A stretch of 64,000 bases of DNA from Achromobacter animicus (GCF_902859585.1 NZ_CADIJM010000002.1:744001-808000), one strand, 5' to 3'. Positions 8,644-17,412 are shown, counted from the stretch's first letter. The notes: generated by a model from the sequence alone, not told the origin. Program-made: numbers and translations.

Positions 8644-9885
8644 TCAGAACTTGATGGCGTATTGACGGTTGTCCGCCGGGTTCTTGATCAGGTCGCAGAC
8701 CGCGGCGGTGTCGCCGGGCTTCTGCTGCGGGAAGCTCTCGATCAGATTGAGCTTGCGGTCACGGACTTCCGCGATGTGCACGTCCAGCGTGCAGTGGTGC
8801 GTGGCGGGGTCCAGCGACACGCGGCCGCTCGGCGCATCGATGGCGATGCCCGATTCCAGCGCTTCGATGACCTTGATGCGGTCGATCGAGCCGGCCTTGC
8901 GCACGCCTTCGGCCCACAGCATGAAGCCCTGATAAGCACCCATGGCCAGTTCGGTGATGTAGGGATAGTCGGCGCCGTAACGGGCATGGAAGCGCTTGAC
9001 GAAGTCGGCGTTGGCGGCGCCAGGCAGCTCCTGCAGGTAGTTCTGGCAAACGAGGAAGCCGTTGCATTCTTCGGGCGACAGCACGATGTGTTCATTGCCA
9101 CCGGCAAAGGTGGTCGAGGCGAGCGGGATTTTTCCTGTCATGCCGGTGGCCTTCCATTGGCGATAGAAGGACATGTGCGCGCCGCCCACCAGACCCGACC
9201 AGACGAAGTCCGGCGAGGCAGCCTGGATCTTGGAAATGGCAGCGCCGAAATCGGTCACGTCCAGCGGGAAGAATTCCGTGGCGACGGTCTGGCCGCCGAC
9301 ATCGGCTGCGTACTTGCGCACCCAGTTGGACACGATCTGGCCGTAGTTGTAGTCGGCCGCCACGATGTACACCTTCTTGCCCCATTGCTTGACGGCGTAC
9401 GGTGCGAGCTTCTGCACTGTCTGCGCTGGCGTCACGCCGGCCGCGAAGTAATTGCGGTCGCAGACGCCGCCTTCATACTGATTGTTGTAGAAGTACAGCG
9501 TGCGATAGCGGTTGAGCACCGGCCGCACGACCTCACGCGAAGCCGAGGTAATACCGGCGTGGACCACGGCGGCCTTGTCGCGCAGCGCGGCCTGCTGCGC
9601 GAATTGCGCATAAAGTTGCATATTCGATTGCGCGTCGTAGGCGATGAAGTTGATCTGCTTGTCCAGCAGACCGCCCTTGGCGTTGATTTCCTCGGCCGCG
9701 AACCGCAGCGCGTCCATCACCGGCTTGCCGTAGATGTCCAGGCCTCCCGACAGATCGTAAATGGCGGCGACATTGATTTTCTCCTCGCCAGCCGCAAAGG
9801 CGCGCGAGCCGGTGAGTCCCATCAGGGTGGCGGAGGCGGCGGTGGCAGCGGTGGACGAGAGGAACTGACGGCGGTTCATGCTCAT
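8644..9885 (-). CDS. Periplasmic amide/urea-type ABC substrate-binding protein
   Basis: A 413-residue type-I solute-binding protein (Peripla_BP_5, UrtA/AmiC branch). The N-terminus MSMNRRQFLSSTAATAASA followed by an AFA cleavage site is a Tat-like signal (RRxFL), so the protein is probably exported folded. The mature part begins EEKINVAAIYDLSGGLDIYG. The ligand-cleft stretch FYNNQYEGGVCDRNYF matches in position the YATLYEGFEYSPYCF stretch of the cytoplasmic sensor (2695-3834), so the two are paralogues. This is the first gene of the operon; AAGGGG lies 9 bases before ATG 9885. An alternative start is the second Met, two codons in. Its leader carries the candidate ANTAR hairpins. Confidence 0.93.
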   Translation of the reverse strand: MSMNRRQFLSSTAATAASATLMGLTGSRAFAAGEEKINVAAIYDLSGGLDIYGKPVMDALRFAAEEINAKGGLLDKQINFIAYDAQSNMQLYAQFAQQAALRDKAAVVHAGITSASREVVRPVLNRYRTLYFYNNQYEGGVCDRNYFAAGVTPAQTVQKLAPYAVKQWGKKVYIVAADYNYGQIVSNWVRKYAADVGGQTVATEFFPLDVTDFGAAISKIQAASPDFVWSGLVGGAHMSFYRQWKATGMTGKIPLASTTFAGGNEHIVLSPEECNGFLVCQNYLQELPGAANADFVKRFHARYGADYPYITELAMGAYQGFMLWAEGVRKAGSIDRIKVIEALESGIAIDAPSGRVSLDPATHHCTLDVHIAEVRDRKLNLIESFPQQKPGDTAAVCDLIKNPADNRQYAIKF

Positions 9886-9999
9886 GTTGATGGCCCCTTG
9901 AGCGCTTGCGGCGCGTGCGGTCTGGCGCCCCGCGCGAAGTGCAGGGACGTGCAGAGGCCGACGCCGAAAGTCGCGTAGACGTGTGTAGGTGTGTGGGTA

Positions 10000-10036
10000 T
10001 GCCGAGAACCCGGCAGGATGTCGACGCCGTTGTCGA
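10000..10036 (-). promoter_or_regulatory. Candidate ANTAR-responsive tandem hexaloop RNA in amide operon leader
   Basis: Read on the minus strand, two adjacent hairpins sit 115-150 nt before the first start codon. The first (10036 to 10021) has stem UCGAC/GUCGA and loop AACGGC; the second (10015 to 10000) has stem UGCCG/CGGCA and loop GGUUCU. Both have 5-bp stems and 6-nt loops with a 5-nt linker. Known ANTAR targets are paired hexaloop hairpins with A at loop position 1 and G at position 4. The first loop fits; the second does not. No U-rich terminator follows directly, so how it would act on transcription is unclear. Confidence 0.55.
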
Positions 10037-10092
10037 CGAGAAATACTGAGCGGCCTTGCTGGCAGTTGCGCCTTTGGAACTAACCGGACCGA

Positions 10093-10109
10093 CCTTCAAT
10101 GCTTGAAGG
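10093..10109 (-). promoter_or_regulatory. Small hairpin early in amide operon leader
   Basis: A 17-base inverted repeat with arms CCTTCAA and TTGAAGG around a 3-base centre. It lies between the candidate -10 (10118-10123) and the paired hexaloop hairpins, so it would be at the very start of the leader RNA if that promoter is real. It may be an RNA element or a protein operator. Its loop does not fit the ANTAR hexaloop. Confidence 0.35.
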
Positions 10110-10117
10110 CAGGGCAA

Positions 10118-10123
10118 ATTCTA
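10118..10123 (-). promoter_or_regulatory. Candidate -10 element for amide operon
   Basis: TAGAAT on the minus strand is one base from the sigma-70 -10 consensus. The -35 position 17 bases upstream (TAGCCT) is poor, so an activator or another promoter may be needed. It would give a leader of about 225 nt containing all hairpins described here. Confidence 0.3.
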
Positions 10124-10203
10124 GGGGAAGGGCAAGGGCCAGGCTAGCCCCGGGATTTCCCTAGGGCTGGCGCCGAGAACGCCCCGGGCCGCGTCACCAC
10201 CCT

Positions 10204-10233
10204 CGACATTGGCGATACCGGCCCGCAATGTCG
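10204..10233 (-). terminator. Inverted repeat after the 516-residue repeat-protein gene; terminator or operator
   Basis: Arms CGACATTG and CAATGTCG are separated by 14 bases, starting 6 bases after the stop codon at 10240-10242. There is no U-run, so it is not a classical intrinsic terminator. Its place about 85-115 bp upstream of the candidate amide promoter also allows a regulator site. The rest of the 354-bp gap 9886-10239 holds only the leader elements listed separately; I see no gene in it. Confidence 0.35.
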
Positions 10234-10239
10234 CTGTCC

Positions 10240-11790
10240 TTAAAAGTCCCGCACCTCATCCACCGCACGATCCAGCGCATCGCGATCCAGCACGGCCGCG
10301 TCTTCACCCGCGTCCTCGATGAGCTTGGCCTGGACGGCGTCCAGGATGCCCATCAGCGCCACGTAGATCTGATCGCGTTCCACCGTTTCGATGAAGCCGG
10401 TGCGCCGGTCGAGCGCGTTGAAGCCTTCGGTATATGTCCGAACGATCTCGGACAGGGTCGCCATCAGCGCTTGCGCATCCGCGGCGTGGGTCGCAGCGGC
10501 CTTCAGGGCGTCGGCGCGGATCTTGCGGTACAACGCGGCGGCTTTCTTGGCCTGGGCGGCCGTGATGTGCTCGCTGCCGTCCCATTCGCGAAACGGATTG
10601 TCCAGGTTCGCGGCCAGCCATTCGGGCTTGCGGGGCTTGCTGACTTCCAGATCCAGACCCGCCGCTGCGGCTTTCTTGTAGTCCTTCTTGGCCTGCGCCA
10701 GGATCTCAGCGGGCATGCTCGTGAGCCAGAGCGATTGCAGCTTGGGCCAGGCGTCCGGCCCGGGCAGGCGGCTCTCGGGAGGCGGGAACACGTCGTTGAT
10801 CAGGATCATCGCCAGCTCGCGCAGGGCCGCCAGATGCTCGATGCCGGTGGCCACGCCTGGGGCGCCCCACACATACAGCGAGTGCAGGTGCGGAAAGATA
10901 CGCGCGACCTCGGCACAGTCCAGCGTCTTCATGCCGCGCAGCGAGATCGCGCCAAGGCGCGTCAATCCGGCGCCGGACCAGATGGCGTTTTCGCGTTCCA
11001 GCCGCAACCACATGCCGTCGTCTTCGGTGTGCACGACCAGGTCGGGATGCACCTCACCGCGCAGCGACAGCGTGTTCAGCCCGTCATTCAAATAGAGTTC
11101 GCGCACGCCGGTCACGTCAATCGCGACCCGCCCGAACGAGGTGCCGCGCAGGTCGACGACCGGCTCGCCGAAACTGGCGTATTCCAGTTCGCTGAGAATC
11201 GGCTTCGTGCGGGCCCATTCGATCAGCCCGGGCACGGGCGCATCCACGTGCAGCTTGATCAGCAAGGGCATGTCGTCGAACGTCGCGAGCGACGGCGCGG
11301 CGAGCAGCGCCGCGCTGTCCAGGCCGCGCATGGCGCGCGTGATCGTGCGGCCCGGTTGCTCCAGCACTACGGCGTTATCGGGCGTATCCGCGTGGGCGGC
11401 CGCTTTGAATCGCGCACGGACGCCGGCGTCGATCGCGTTCCAGCGGCGCTGGTTGTAGAGCATGTCGCCACTGGACCAGCCGCCGGAATACGAGCGTGAC
11501 TCCTCGGTCACGAGCGGATCGCGCCAGCCCACGTGCTTGGCATGCGCGGGCACCGGCCCGCTGATCCACGTATGGTCCACGCGGTCGCGCCAGAAGTAGA
11601 AGTCGAAGTGCGCCGGCCGCATCGCGGCGATGTCGGCGTCGCCGGGCAACGCGCTGCCCACCCAGTCCAGGCTCAGCACCGCGATCTCGGCGTCCGCGCC
11701 GTCACCCTTCACGTGCGTGATCTGCGAGGCGGTGTAGGCCTGCAGGCGGCGGTTGAACGTGACGTAGATATCGCCGGGCGTGTAAGACAT
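10240..11790 (-). CDS. Protein of unknown function with leucine-rich-repeat-like region
   Basis: I do not recognise this 516-residue protein. It has no signal peptide or membrane helix. Residues about 1-100 form a mixed domain starting MSYTPGDIYVTF with several Trp/Phe. Residues about 170-370 show irregular repeats with spaced Leu (ELYLNDGLNTLSLRG, LGAISLRGMKTLDCA, LHSLYVWGAPGV, LQSLWLTSMPAE), reminiscent of leucine-rich repeats. Residues about 400-516 are charged and helical. Start ATG 11790 is preferred over the long upstream extension because GGAAG lies upstream and the extension is low quality. It stands alone, divergent from the esterase gene. An immunity-like or protein-binding role is possible but unsupported. 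Confidence 0.8.
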   Translation of the reverse strand: MSYTPGDIYVTFNRRLQAYTASQITHVKGDGADAEIAVLSLDWVGSALPGDADIAAMRPAHFDFYFWRDRVDHTWISGPVPAHAKHVGWRDPLVTEESRSYSGGWSSGDMLYNQRRWNAIDAGVRARFKAAAHADTPDNAVVLEQPGRTITRAMRGLDSAALLAAPSLATFDDMPLLIKLHVDAPVPGLIEWARTKPILSELEYASFGEPVVDLRGTSFGRVAIDVTGVRELYLNDGLNTLSLRGEVHPDLVVHTEDDGMWLRLERENAIWSGAGLTRLGAISLRGMKTLDCAEVARIFPHLHSLYVWGAPGVATGIEHLAALRELAMILINDVFPPPESRLPGPDAWPKLQSLWLTSMPAEILAQAKKDYKKAAAAGLDLEVSKPRKPEWLAANLDNPFREWDGSEHITAAQAKKAAALYRKIRADALKAAATHAADAQALMATLSEIVRTYTEGFNALDRRTGFIETVERDQIYVALMGILDAVQAKLIEDAGEDAAVLDRDALDRAVDEVRDF

Positions 11791-12037
11791 GCGGGGGGCT
11801 TCCGATAGGCATTCAAAGAATGCGCAGTATACGGTTGCGATCTGTCCCCGTGGATCGCGCACCTTGGCCCCTGTCGCGCAGGTGCCGCCATCGCAGGCTC
11901 GGGGGAACACCTGCCTTTCGCCGCAGGTTAAAAGCATATGTCTGAATCGTATTTGGACTCCTGAGGCCGGGGTGTCCATACTGAGCGGTTTTGGCCGCCG
12001 CCGTCGGCCAGCCTTCCTTCATTGCATCGGACGCATC

Positions 12038-12985
12038 ATGAGCACCCTGTCACCCGAAGTACAAGCCGCCCAGGCCTTGGGCCGTGAAGCCGGTGTCGGC
12101 ACCCCCAACGTGCTGACCACCCCGCTGGATCAAGTGCGCCGGCAGGCGCGCGGCTATCAGATCTGGTTGGCTGGGGAAGTGCCCGAGGTCGGGCGGGTGG
12201 TGGAGCATCGGCTGGATCATCTGCCGGTGCCGGCGACGTTGCGGCTTTACTATCCCGCCGGCGCGGAGGGCAAGGCGCTGCCGCTGTATCTGCATCTGCA
12301 CGGCGGCGGGTTCGCGCACGGGGATCTGGAAACATTGGATCGCTGGAAACGCGAGATTGCCAATGAGGCCGGCATCGTGACGGGCGGGTTGGAGTATGCG
12401 CTGGCGCCCGAAGCACGATACCCGGTGGCGGTGGAGCAGGTGTTGGGGGCGGTGCGCTGGCTGCATGGCAATGCGGCATCGCTGGGCCTGGATGCCGGAC
12501 GCTTGAGTCTGGGCGGAGAGTCCGCTGGCGGCAATCTGACGCTGGCGGCGGCGCAACGGCTGCGGGATGCGGGCGAGCCGCTGCTGCGCGCGATTGCGCT
12601 GATCTACGGCATGCTGTCGGCGCGCCGTGATACGCCTGCGCAGCAGGAACTGGGCGATGGCCGCTTTGGGTTGTCGACCGACAAGCTGGATTGGTTCTGG
12701 CGCCAGTATGTGGCCGATGAAGCGCAATTGCAGGACCCTGGCGTTGCGCCGCTATTGGGCAGCGTGCAGGGTCTGCCCCCTGCTATTCTGCAAGCCGCCG
12801 AACTCGATCCCTTGCTGGACGACACCAAGGACCTGGCGCAGGCGTTGCGCGAGGCGGGCGCGCAGCCGTGGCAGAAAATCTACCCCGGCGTGCCGCACAG
12901 CTTCATCAGCATGACCCGCATCCTGCCTCAAGCGCAGGAGGCCCGTTCGGATCTGGTGCGGCAGTTGCGTCTGCTGCTGGCCTGA
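12038..12985 (+). CDS. Alpha/beta hydrolase (hormone-sensitive lipase family esterase)
   Basis: A 315-residue cytoplasmic esterase/lipase of the HSL (family IV) type. The oxyanion-hole motif HLHGGGFAHGD is near residue 88; the nucleophile elbow GGESAGGN is near residue 163; the acid lies in AAELDPLLDDT near residue 255 and the catalytic His in GVPHSF near residue 285. The frame is open upstream to 11789, but that section is shadow of the divergent gene's start; MSTLSPEVQAAQALG begins the family alignment. The 247-bp gap before it separates it from the divergent repeat protein and holds no other gene I can see. The physiological ester is unknown. Confidence 0.92.
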   Translation: MSTLSPEVQAAQALGREAGVGTPNVLTTPLDQVRRQARGYQIWLAGEVPEVGRVVEHRLDHLPVPATLRLYYPAGAEGKALPLYLHLHGGGFAHGDLETLDRWKREIANEAGIVTGGLEYALAPEARYPVAVEQVLGAVRWLHGNAASLGLDAGRLSLGGESAGGNLTLAAAQRLRDAGEPLLRAIALIYGMLSARRDTPAQQELGDGRFGLSTDKLDWFWRQYVADEAQLQDPGVAPLLGSVQGLPPAILQAAELDPLLDDTKDLAQALREAGAQPWQKIYPGVPHSFISMTRILPQAQEARSDLVRQLRLLLA

Positions 12986-13003
12986 GCGCCTTGGTTGACC
13001 GAT

Positions 13004-13037
13004 CCTGATGCCAAGACCACGGCGTCGCGGCATCAGG
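13004..13037. terminator. Inverted repeat between convergent genes
   Basis: Arms CCTGATGCC and GGCATCAGG (9 bp) flank a 16-base loop between the esterase stop and the NTF2-like protein stop. It could terminate transcription from both sides, but there is no U-run on either strand. Confidence 0.4.
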
Positions 13038-13075
13038 CCGGAGAGGGCGGCGTTTGAATCGGGGCGAGGTCCCGC

Positions 13076-13543
13076 TTAACTCCGAACGGGCTTGTTTCCG
13101 TGAGACACGCTGGGCGTATCGCGAAACAGCGACATGTGCGTGTGGGTCGCCACCCACGGATCGCCAACGTTTTCACGCGCGAACGACACGGTGGCGCGGC
13201 CCAGGCGGTCGAAGGTCTTGCCGTCCGGGTGATAGCCGATCGAATCCCACACTGCCGCACCGACGGCAAACAGGCGGTCCGGCGACACAAAGGTCTGCAC
13301 GTCGTCCAGACGCCACAGGAACTTGTCGATGCTGAACCACACGTTGCGCCACTGGTTTTTCTCGGCATGATCGCGGCCATGCACGAAGTTGGTGTACGTG
13401 CCGAACGCGACAAAGTCTTCCGCGAACAAATGGCGCGCCGCTGCGTAATCCACGGCTTGGACATGGTCGGACAGTTCCTTGAACCAGGCGCGCACCGCGT
13501 CGGCGTCAGCCGGATCGACAGGGGTCAGAGCTTTAACAGACAT
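13076..13543 (-). CDS. SnoaL/NTF2-like protein
   Basis: A 155-residue protein with the NTF2-like cone fold used by SnoaL-type cyclases, isomerases and many non-catalytic proteins. Visible features are the N-terminal helix DADAVRAWFKELSDHVQAVD, the FAEDFVAFG strand, and an alternating Trp/Phe-rich sheet (WRNVWFSIDKFLW, RATVSFARE, WVATHTHMSLF). The start at 13543 is preferred over the upstream extension for its family-like N-terminus. It is 17 bases downstream of the peptide-importer ATPase gene and probably co-transcribed with it. The context hints at handling of the imported compound, but no active site can be named. Confidence 0.85.
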   Translation of the reverse strand: MSVKALTPVDPADADAVRAWFKELSDHVQAVDYAAARHLFAEDFVAFGTYTNFVHGRDHAEKNQWRNVWFSIDKFLWRLDDVQTFVSPDRLFAVGAAVWDSIGYHPDGKTFDRLGRATVSFARENVGDPWVATHTHMSLFRDTPSVSHGNKPVRS

Positions 13544-13560
13544 GGTTTCTCCATGAAAAA

Positions 13561-14556
13561 TTACGAGGAAATCGGGGCGGCGCCGGGAAACCAGCAAGCC
13601 ACTTTGTGTTCGCCCGCCATGGTCATCAGCGGCGGCGCTTCCTGCCGGCAACGTTCAACCGCCAGGGGACAACGCGGGTGATACCGGCAGCCTGATGGCG
13701 GGGACATCGGGCTGGGCGGTTCACCTAGCGCCACCGGAAACGTCCGACGGCCATCGCGATGGCGTTCCGGTTCGGGTACGGCAGCCAGCAAACCGCGCGT
13801 ATAGGGATGTAGCGGCCGGTCATAGACATCGTCTCGCCGACCGGTCTCGACGATCTGGCCGGCATACATGATGGCGATGCGATGCGAGATATGCCGCACC
13901 ACGGCCAGGTCGTGCGCGATCAACAGGAAGGATAGTCCCAGCTCCTGCTGCAAGTCCTGGAACAGATTGATGATCTGCGCCCGCACCGACACGTCCAGCG
14001 CCGACACGGGTTCATCGGCCACGATCAGCTCGGGCTGGATCGCCAGCGCGCGGGCAATGCCGACGCGCTGACGTTGACCGCCGGAGAACGCATGGGGATA
14101 GCGCTTGGCCGTATCGGCCGGCAGACCGACCTGCGTGATCAACTGGGCTACGCGCGCTTCGAGCGCACGCCGTCCGGCTGACCAGCCATGCACGATCAAG
14201 GGTTCGGCGATCGCATCAAACACGGTGTGACGAGGATTCAGGCTGGTGGTCGGGTCCTGGAACACGAGCTGCATGTGCCGCCGCAGCTCGCGCAATTGCG
14301 CGGCGCCAGCGGTGCTGATGTCTTTCCCCTGAAACCGGATGGACCCCGACGTCAACGGCGTGCGGCGCAGGACCGCGCGGCCCAAGGTGGTCTTGCCCGA
14401 ACCGGATTCGCCTACCAGGCCCAAGGTTTCACCGCGCGCCAGTTCCAGCGACACCCCATCGACCGCGCGCGCGGTCATGGGCCGGCTGAACCAGCCCGCC
14501 GAGCGCACCGGGTAATGCACTCGCAAATCCTCTACCTGCAACAGGGGCGCCGTCAT
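13561..14556 (-). CDS. Peptide/nickel-type ABC transporter ATPase (DppF/OppF-like)
   Basis: A 331-residue ABC ATPase with Walker [16 protein letters not shown] near residue 48, signature [15 protein letters not shown] and Walker [15 protein letters not shown]. The C-terminal oligopeptide-family extension contains [14 protein letters not shown] and the cysteine motif [14 protein letters not shown] near residues 293-306, typical of DppF/OppF. The start ATG has GGAAGGAG upstream and overlaps the stop of the DppD-like gene (ATGA). The frame is open upstream only as shadow. It works with the DppD-like ATPase at the cytoplasmic face. Confidence 0.93.
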   Translation of the reverse strand: MTAPLLQVEDLRVHYPVRSAGWFSRPMTARAVDGVSLELARGETLGLVGESGSGKTTLGRAVLRRTPLTSGSIRFQGKDISTAGAAQLRELRRHMQLVFQDPTTSLNPRHTVFDAIAEPLIVHGWSAGRRALEARVAQLITQVGLPADTAKRYPHAFSGGQRQRVGIARALAIQPELIVADEPVSALDVSVRAQIINLFQDLQQELGLSFLLIAHDLAVVRHISHRIAIMYAGQIVETGRRDDVYDRPLHPYTRGLLAAVPEPERHRDGRRTFPVALGEPPSPMSPPSGCRYHPRCPLAVERCRQEAPPLMTMAGEHKVACWFPGAAPISS

Positions 14557-15542
14557 GCCAGCTCCTTCCAGACCGGTGCAAACGGCCGCACACAGGCAGC
14601 CAGACGTCCTGGCGACAGCGTTTGCAAAGGCGGCCGCGCGGCGCAGGCCGCATCGGCGCCCGGGCAACGGGGCGCGAAGTCGCAATAGCTGCGGCGCACG
14701 CGCGGATCGGGCGGCACGCCGTCGATCGCCGTCATGCGGGGCTGGTTATCCGACAGCCGCGGCGTCGCGCGCAGCAGACCCGCCGTATAGGGATGGGCGG
14801 GCTGCTCGAACAAGGCATCGGCATCGCCCACCTCCACCAGACGGCCGGCATACATTACGGCTACGCGGTCGGCTACTTGCGCCACCACGCCCAGATCGTG
14901 CGTCACCAGCAGCACCGCCAGTTTCAGGCGGGCTTTCAGCTCGGCCAACAGCTCCAGGATCTGCGCCTGGATCGTGACATCCAACGCGGTGGTCGGCTCG
15001 TCGGCAATCAGGATCTGCGGATCGCAGGCCAGCGCCATGGCGATCAGGATGCGTTGCCGCTGGCCGCCAGAAAACTCGTGGGGCAGGCGCCCCAGGCGCT
15101 CGGCCGGTTTGGGGATGCCGACCTGCTCCAGCAGACCGATGATGCGCGCACGACGCGCTGCGGCATTCAGCGCAGTGTGGCGCTCCAGCACTTCATCGAT
15201 CTGTGTGCCGATGGTCAGGAGCGGATTCAGCGCGCTCATGGGATCTTGAAACACCATGGCGATGCGCCGGCCGCGGATGTCTTCCAGTGCGCGCTCCGGC
15301 AGGGTCAGGAGATCCTGGCCGTCAAACACCACGCTGCCGCCGGCCACCCGGCCGGGCAGGGTGGTCAGGCCCATCAACGCCAAGGCGCAGGCGCTCTTGC
15401 CGGACCCGCTTTCGCCGACCAAAGCCAGCGTTTCGCCGGCATGCAGTTCAAAGGACACGCGATCGACCGCATTCACACTGCCCTGGCGGGTCAGAAATTC
15501 AACGCTCAGGTCACGCACGCTCAACAGAGGCTGCGTTGTCAT
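14553..15542 (-). CDS. Peptide/nickel-type ABC transporter ATPase (DppD/OppD-like)
   Basis: A 329-residue ABC ATPase. Walker A is GESGSGKSACALALMGL near residue 40, the signature is [15 protein letters not shown], and Walker B is ILIADEPTTALDVT. The C-terminal region has HPYTAGLLRATP and the conserved Cys set in CDFAPRCPGADAAC. The start ATG overlaps the upstream permease stop and its stop overlaps the next ATPase gene, so all five importer genes are translationally coupled or nearly so. The upstream extension to 15686 is permease shadow. Confidence 0.93.
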   Translation of the reverse strand: MTTQPLLSVRDLSVEFLTRQGSVNAVDRVSFELHAGETLALVGESGSGKSACALALMGLTTLPGRVAGGSVVFDGQDLLTLPERALEDIRGRRIAMVFQDPMSALNPLLTIGTQIDEVLERHTALNAAARRARIIGLLEQVGIPKPAERLGRLPHEFSGGQRQRILIAMALACDPQILIADEPTTALDVTIQAQILELLAELKARLKLAVLLVTHDLGVVAQVADRVAVMYAGRLVEVGDADALFEQPAHPYTAGLLRATPRLSDNQPRMTAIDGVPPDPRVRRSYCDFAPRCPGADAACAARPPLQTLSPGRLAACVRPFAPVWKELA

Positions 15543-16468
15543 CGCCCCTCCTTGGCCAGCAGTTTGCGGGCAAAGTCTTTTTCGCGTTCCCGCGGGTCCA
15601 GCGCCAGGCGCAGGCGGCTGGCCGCCAGGTTGACGCCCAACACGGTCAGCGCGATGGATAGACCCGGAAAGGTCGCCAGCCACCACGCGCTGGTCAGATA
15701 GTTGCGGCCGTTGGCCACGTCCAGGCCCCAGGATACGCCCGGCGGTTGCACGCCAACACCCAGAAACGACAGGGCCGCCTCGGCCAGCACGACACGCGCG
15801 AACTCCAGCACCATCAAGGTGATCAGCGGCGCGGCCAGATTGGGCAGGACATGGCGCAGCAGGATGCGCGCCGGCCGCGCGCCAGCCATTTCGGCGCTTT
15901 CGATATAGGGCAGCTGGCGCACCGACAGGACCACGCTGCGGATCTGGCGCGCGTAGACCATCCAGCCGTTCAGGGCCAGGGCCAGAATCACCGTTCCCGG
16001 GCCGGGACCCAGAATCACGAGGATCACCAAAGACAGCAGCAAGCCGGGGAAGGCCACGTGGATATCGACCCAGCGCATCAGCACGGCGTCCACCCGCCCG
16101 CCGGCAAAACCGGCAATCAGCCCCACCAGCACGCCCACGCCGGCCGAGATCGCCACCACGGCGGCGCCGATGAATATCGACAGCCGCGCGCCGTGCAGCA
16201 CCCGGCTCAGCACATCGCGGCCCAGATTGTCCGTGCCCAGCAGATTCGCCAGGCTGCCGCGTTCTTCCCAGGCCGGCGGACGCAGGCGTGCCGACAGCTT
16301 GATCGTGGCGGGGTCATAAGGCGCCAGCCACGGCAGGATGATGGCAACGGCCGCCAGTGCCAGCAACAGCACCACGGCCAGAATCCAGCCGCGCTGGCGA
16401 TCCGACAAGGCACGCCAGCCACGTGCCGCCGGTGCGGACACCGGCACTTCCCACACAGGCGCGCTCAT
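15539..16468 (-). CDS. Peptide/nickel-type ABC transporter permease (DppC-like)
   Basis: A 309-residue inner-membrane permease: an N-terminal cytoplasmic stretch, one helix (WILAVVLLLALAAVAIILPW), the LLGTDNLGRDVLSRVLHGAR motif near residue 85 and about five further helices. The EAA coupling loop is EMAGARPARILLRHVLPNL near residue 200. VGVQPPGVSWGLDV near the C-terminus is typical of DppC/OppC. It overlaps both neighbours by 4 bases. Confidence 0.92.
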   Translation of the reverse strand: MSAPVWEVPVSAPAARGWRALSDRQRGWILAVVLLLALAAVAIILPWLAPYDPATIKLSARLRPPAWEERGSLANLLGTDNLGRDVLSRVLHGARLSIFIGAAVVAISAGVGVLVGLIAGFAGGRVDAVLMRWVDIHVAFPGLLLSLVILVILGPGPGTVILALALNGWMVYARQIRSVVLSVRQLPYIESAEMAGARPARILLRHVLPNLAAPLITLMVLEFARVVLAEAALSFLGVGVQPPGVSWGLDVANGRNYLTSAWWLATFPGLSIALTVLGVNLAASRLRLALDPREREKDFARKLLAKEGR

Positions 16469-17412
16469 ACCGCGATTCTCCGGTCCAGCACCCGGTACAC
16501 GATGTCCAGGCAGAAATTCAGAATCACGATCAGGAAGGCGATGAAGAAGACCACGGCCTGCAGCAGCACCAGATCCTGGCGCTCGATGGCCTGCACCGCC
16601 GTCTGGCCCAGCCCTGGCCAGGCGAACACGGTTTCGACCACGACGGTATGGCCGGCCAGCATGGCGGCAAATTCCCAGCCCAGCAGCGCGACCGTCGGCA
16701 CGGCGGCATTGCGCAAGGCATGCACCAGCACGACGCGCCGCGAGCGCAATCCCTTGGCGCGCGCCGTGCGCACGTATTGCGAATTGAGTTCATCGATCAG
16801 CGCCGAGCGCAACATCATGGCGATGCGGCCCAAGGCCGGCAGCGCCAGCGTCACGATCGGCAGCACGGCGCTGGCCGCGGTGTCCGAACCGGATGAGGGC
16901 AGCCAGTTCAAGGTCACGGCAAACAGCAGGATCAGCAGCAAGCCCAGCCAGAACTGCGGCAGGGACAGACCGCTCAGGCTCAGGAATACCGAAATGCGGT
17001 CCGCCCATTGCCCGGGCTTCAGGGCGGCGGCAATGGCCAGCGGCACGCCCAGCAGCACGGCGACGGTCAGCGCGCCCAGGCACAAGGTGAGGGTGCCCGA
17101 CAGGCGTTCCAGCACGATGTCCACGGCCGGCCGGTGTTGCCAAAGCGAGTCGCCGAACTGAAAGCTGGCGATGTCGCGCAGATAGTGCAGGTACTGCAGC
17201 CAGATCGGCCCATCCATGCCCAACGCGCGCGCCAGCACGGCGCGGTCTTCGGCCGAGGCATCGACCGGCAGCATCGCCTGCACCGGGTCGCCGATAAGCC
17301 GCGTGACGACGAACACGATCGTCGTCACGCCCAACACGACCAGCAAGCCTTGCAGAAAGCGGCCCAGCAAAAAGCGCGGCAAGCCGCGCCCGCCCTGATC
17401 AGTCGGTGACAC
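16465..17412 (-). CDS. Peptide/nickel-type ABC transporter permease (DppB-like)
   Basis: A 315-residue permease beginning RFLLGRFLQGLLVVLGVTTIVFVVTRLIG-type sequence (first helix), with the periplasmic GDPVQAMLP segment, five more helices and the EAA loop YVRTARAKGLRSRRVVLVHALRNA near residue 205, the DppB signature. I take the GTG at 17412, which overlaps the binding-protein stop by 14 bases; a TTG further in is an alternative. The C-terminus DIVYRVLDRRIAV is typical. Confidence 0.91.
   Translation of the reverse strand: MSPTDQGGRGLPRFLLGRFLQGLLVVLGVTTIVFVVTRLIGDPVQAMLPVDASAEDRAVLARALGMDGPIWLQYLHYLRDIASFQFGDSLWQHRPAVDIVLERLSGTLTLCLGALTVAVLLGVPLAIAAALKPGQWADRISVFLSLSGLSLPQFWLGLLLILLFAVTLNWLPSSGSDTAASAVLPIVTLALPALGRIAMMLRSALIDELNSQYVRTARAKGLRSRRVVLVHALRNAAVPTVALLGWEFAAMLAGHTVVVETVFAWPGLGQTAVQAIERQDLVLLQAVVFFIAFLIVILNFCLDIVYRVLDRRIAV

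Noticed and set aside
10000-10015. Second leader hairpin as a proven ANTAR hexaloop
   Set aside because: Stem and loop length fit but the loop lacks A1 and G4. It is kept only as part of a candidate tandem element, not as a confirmed one.
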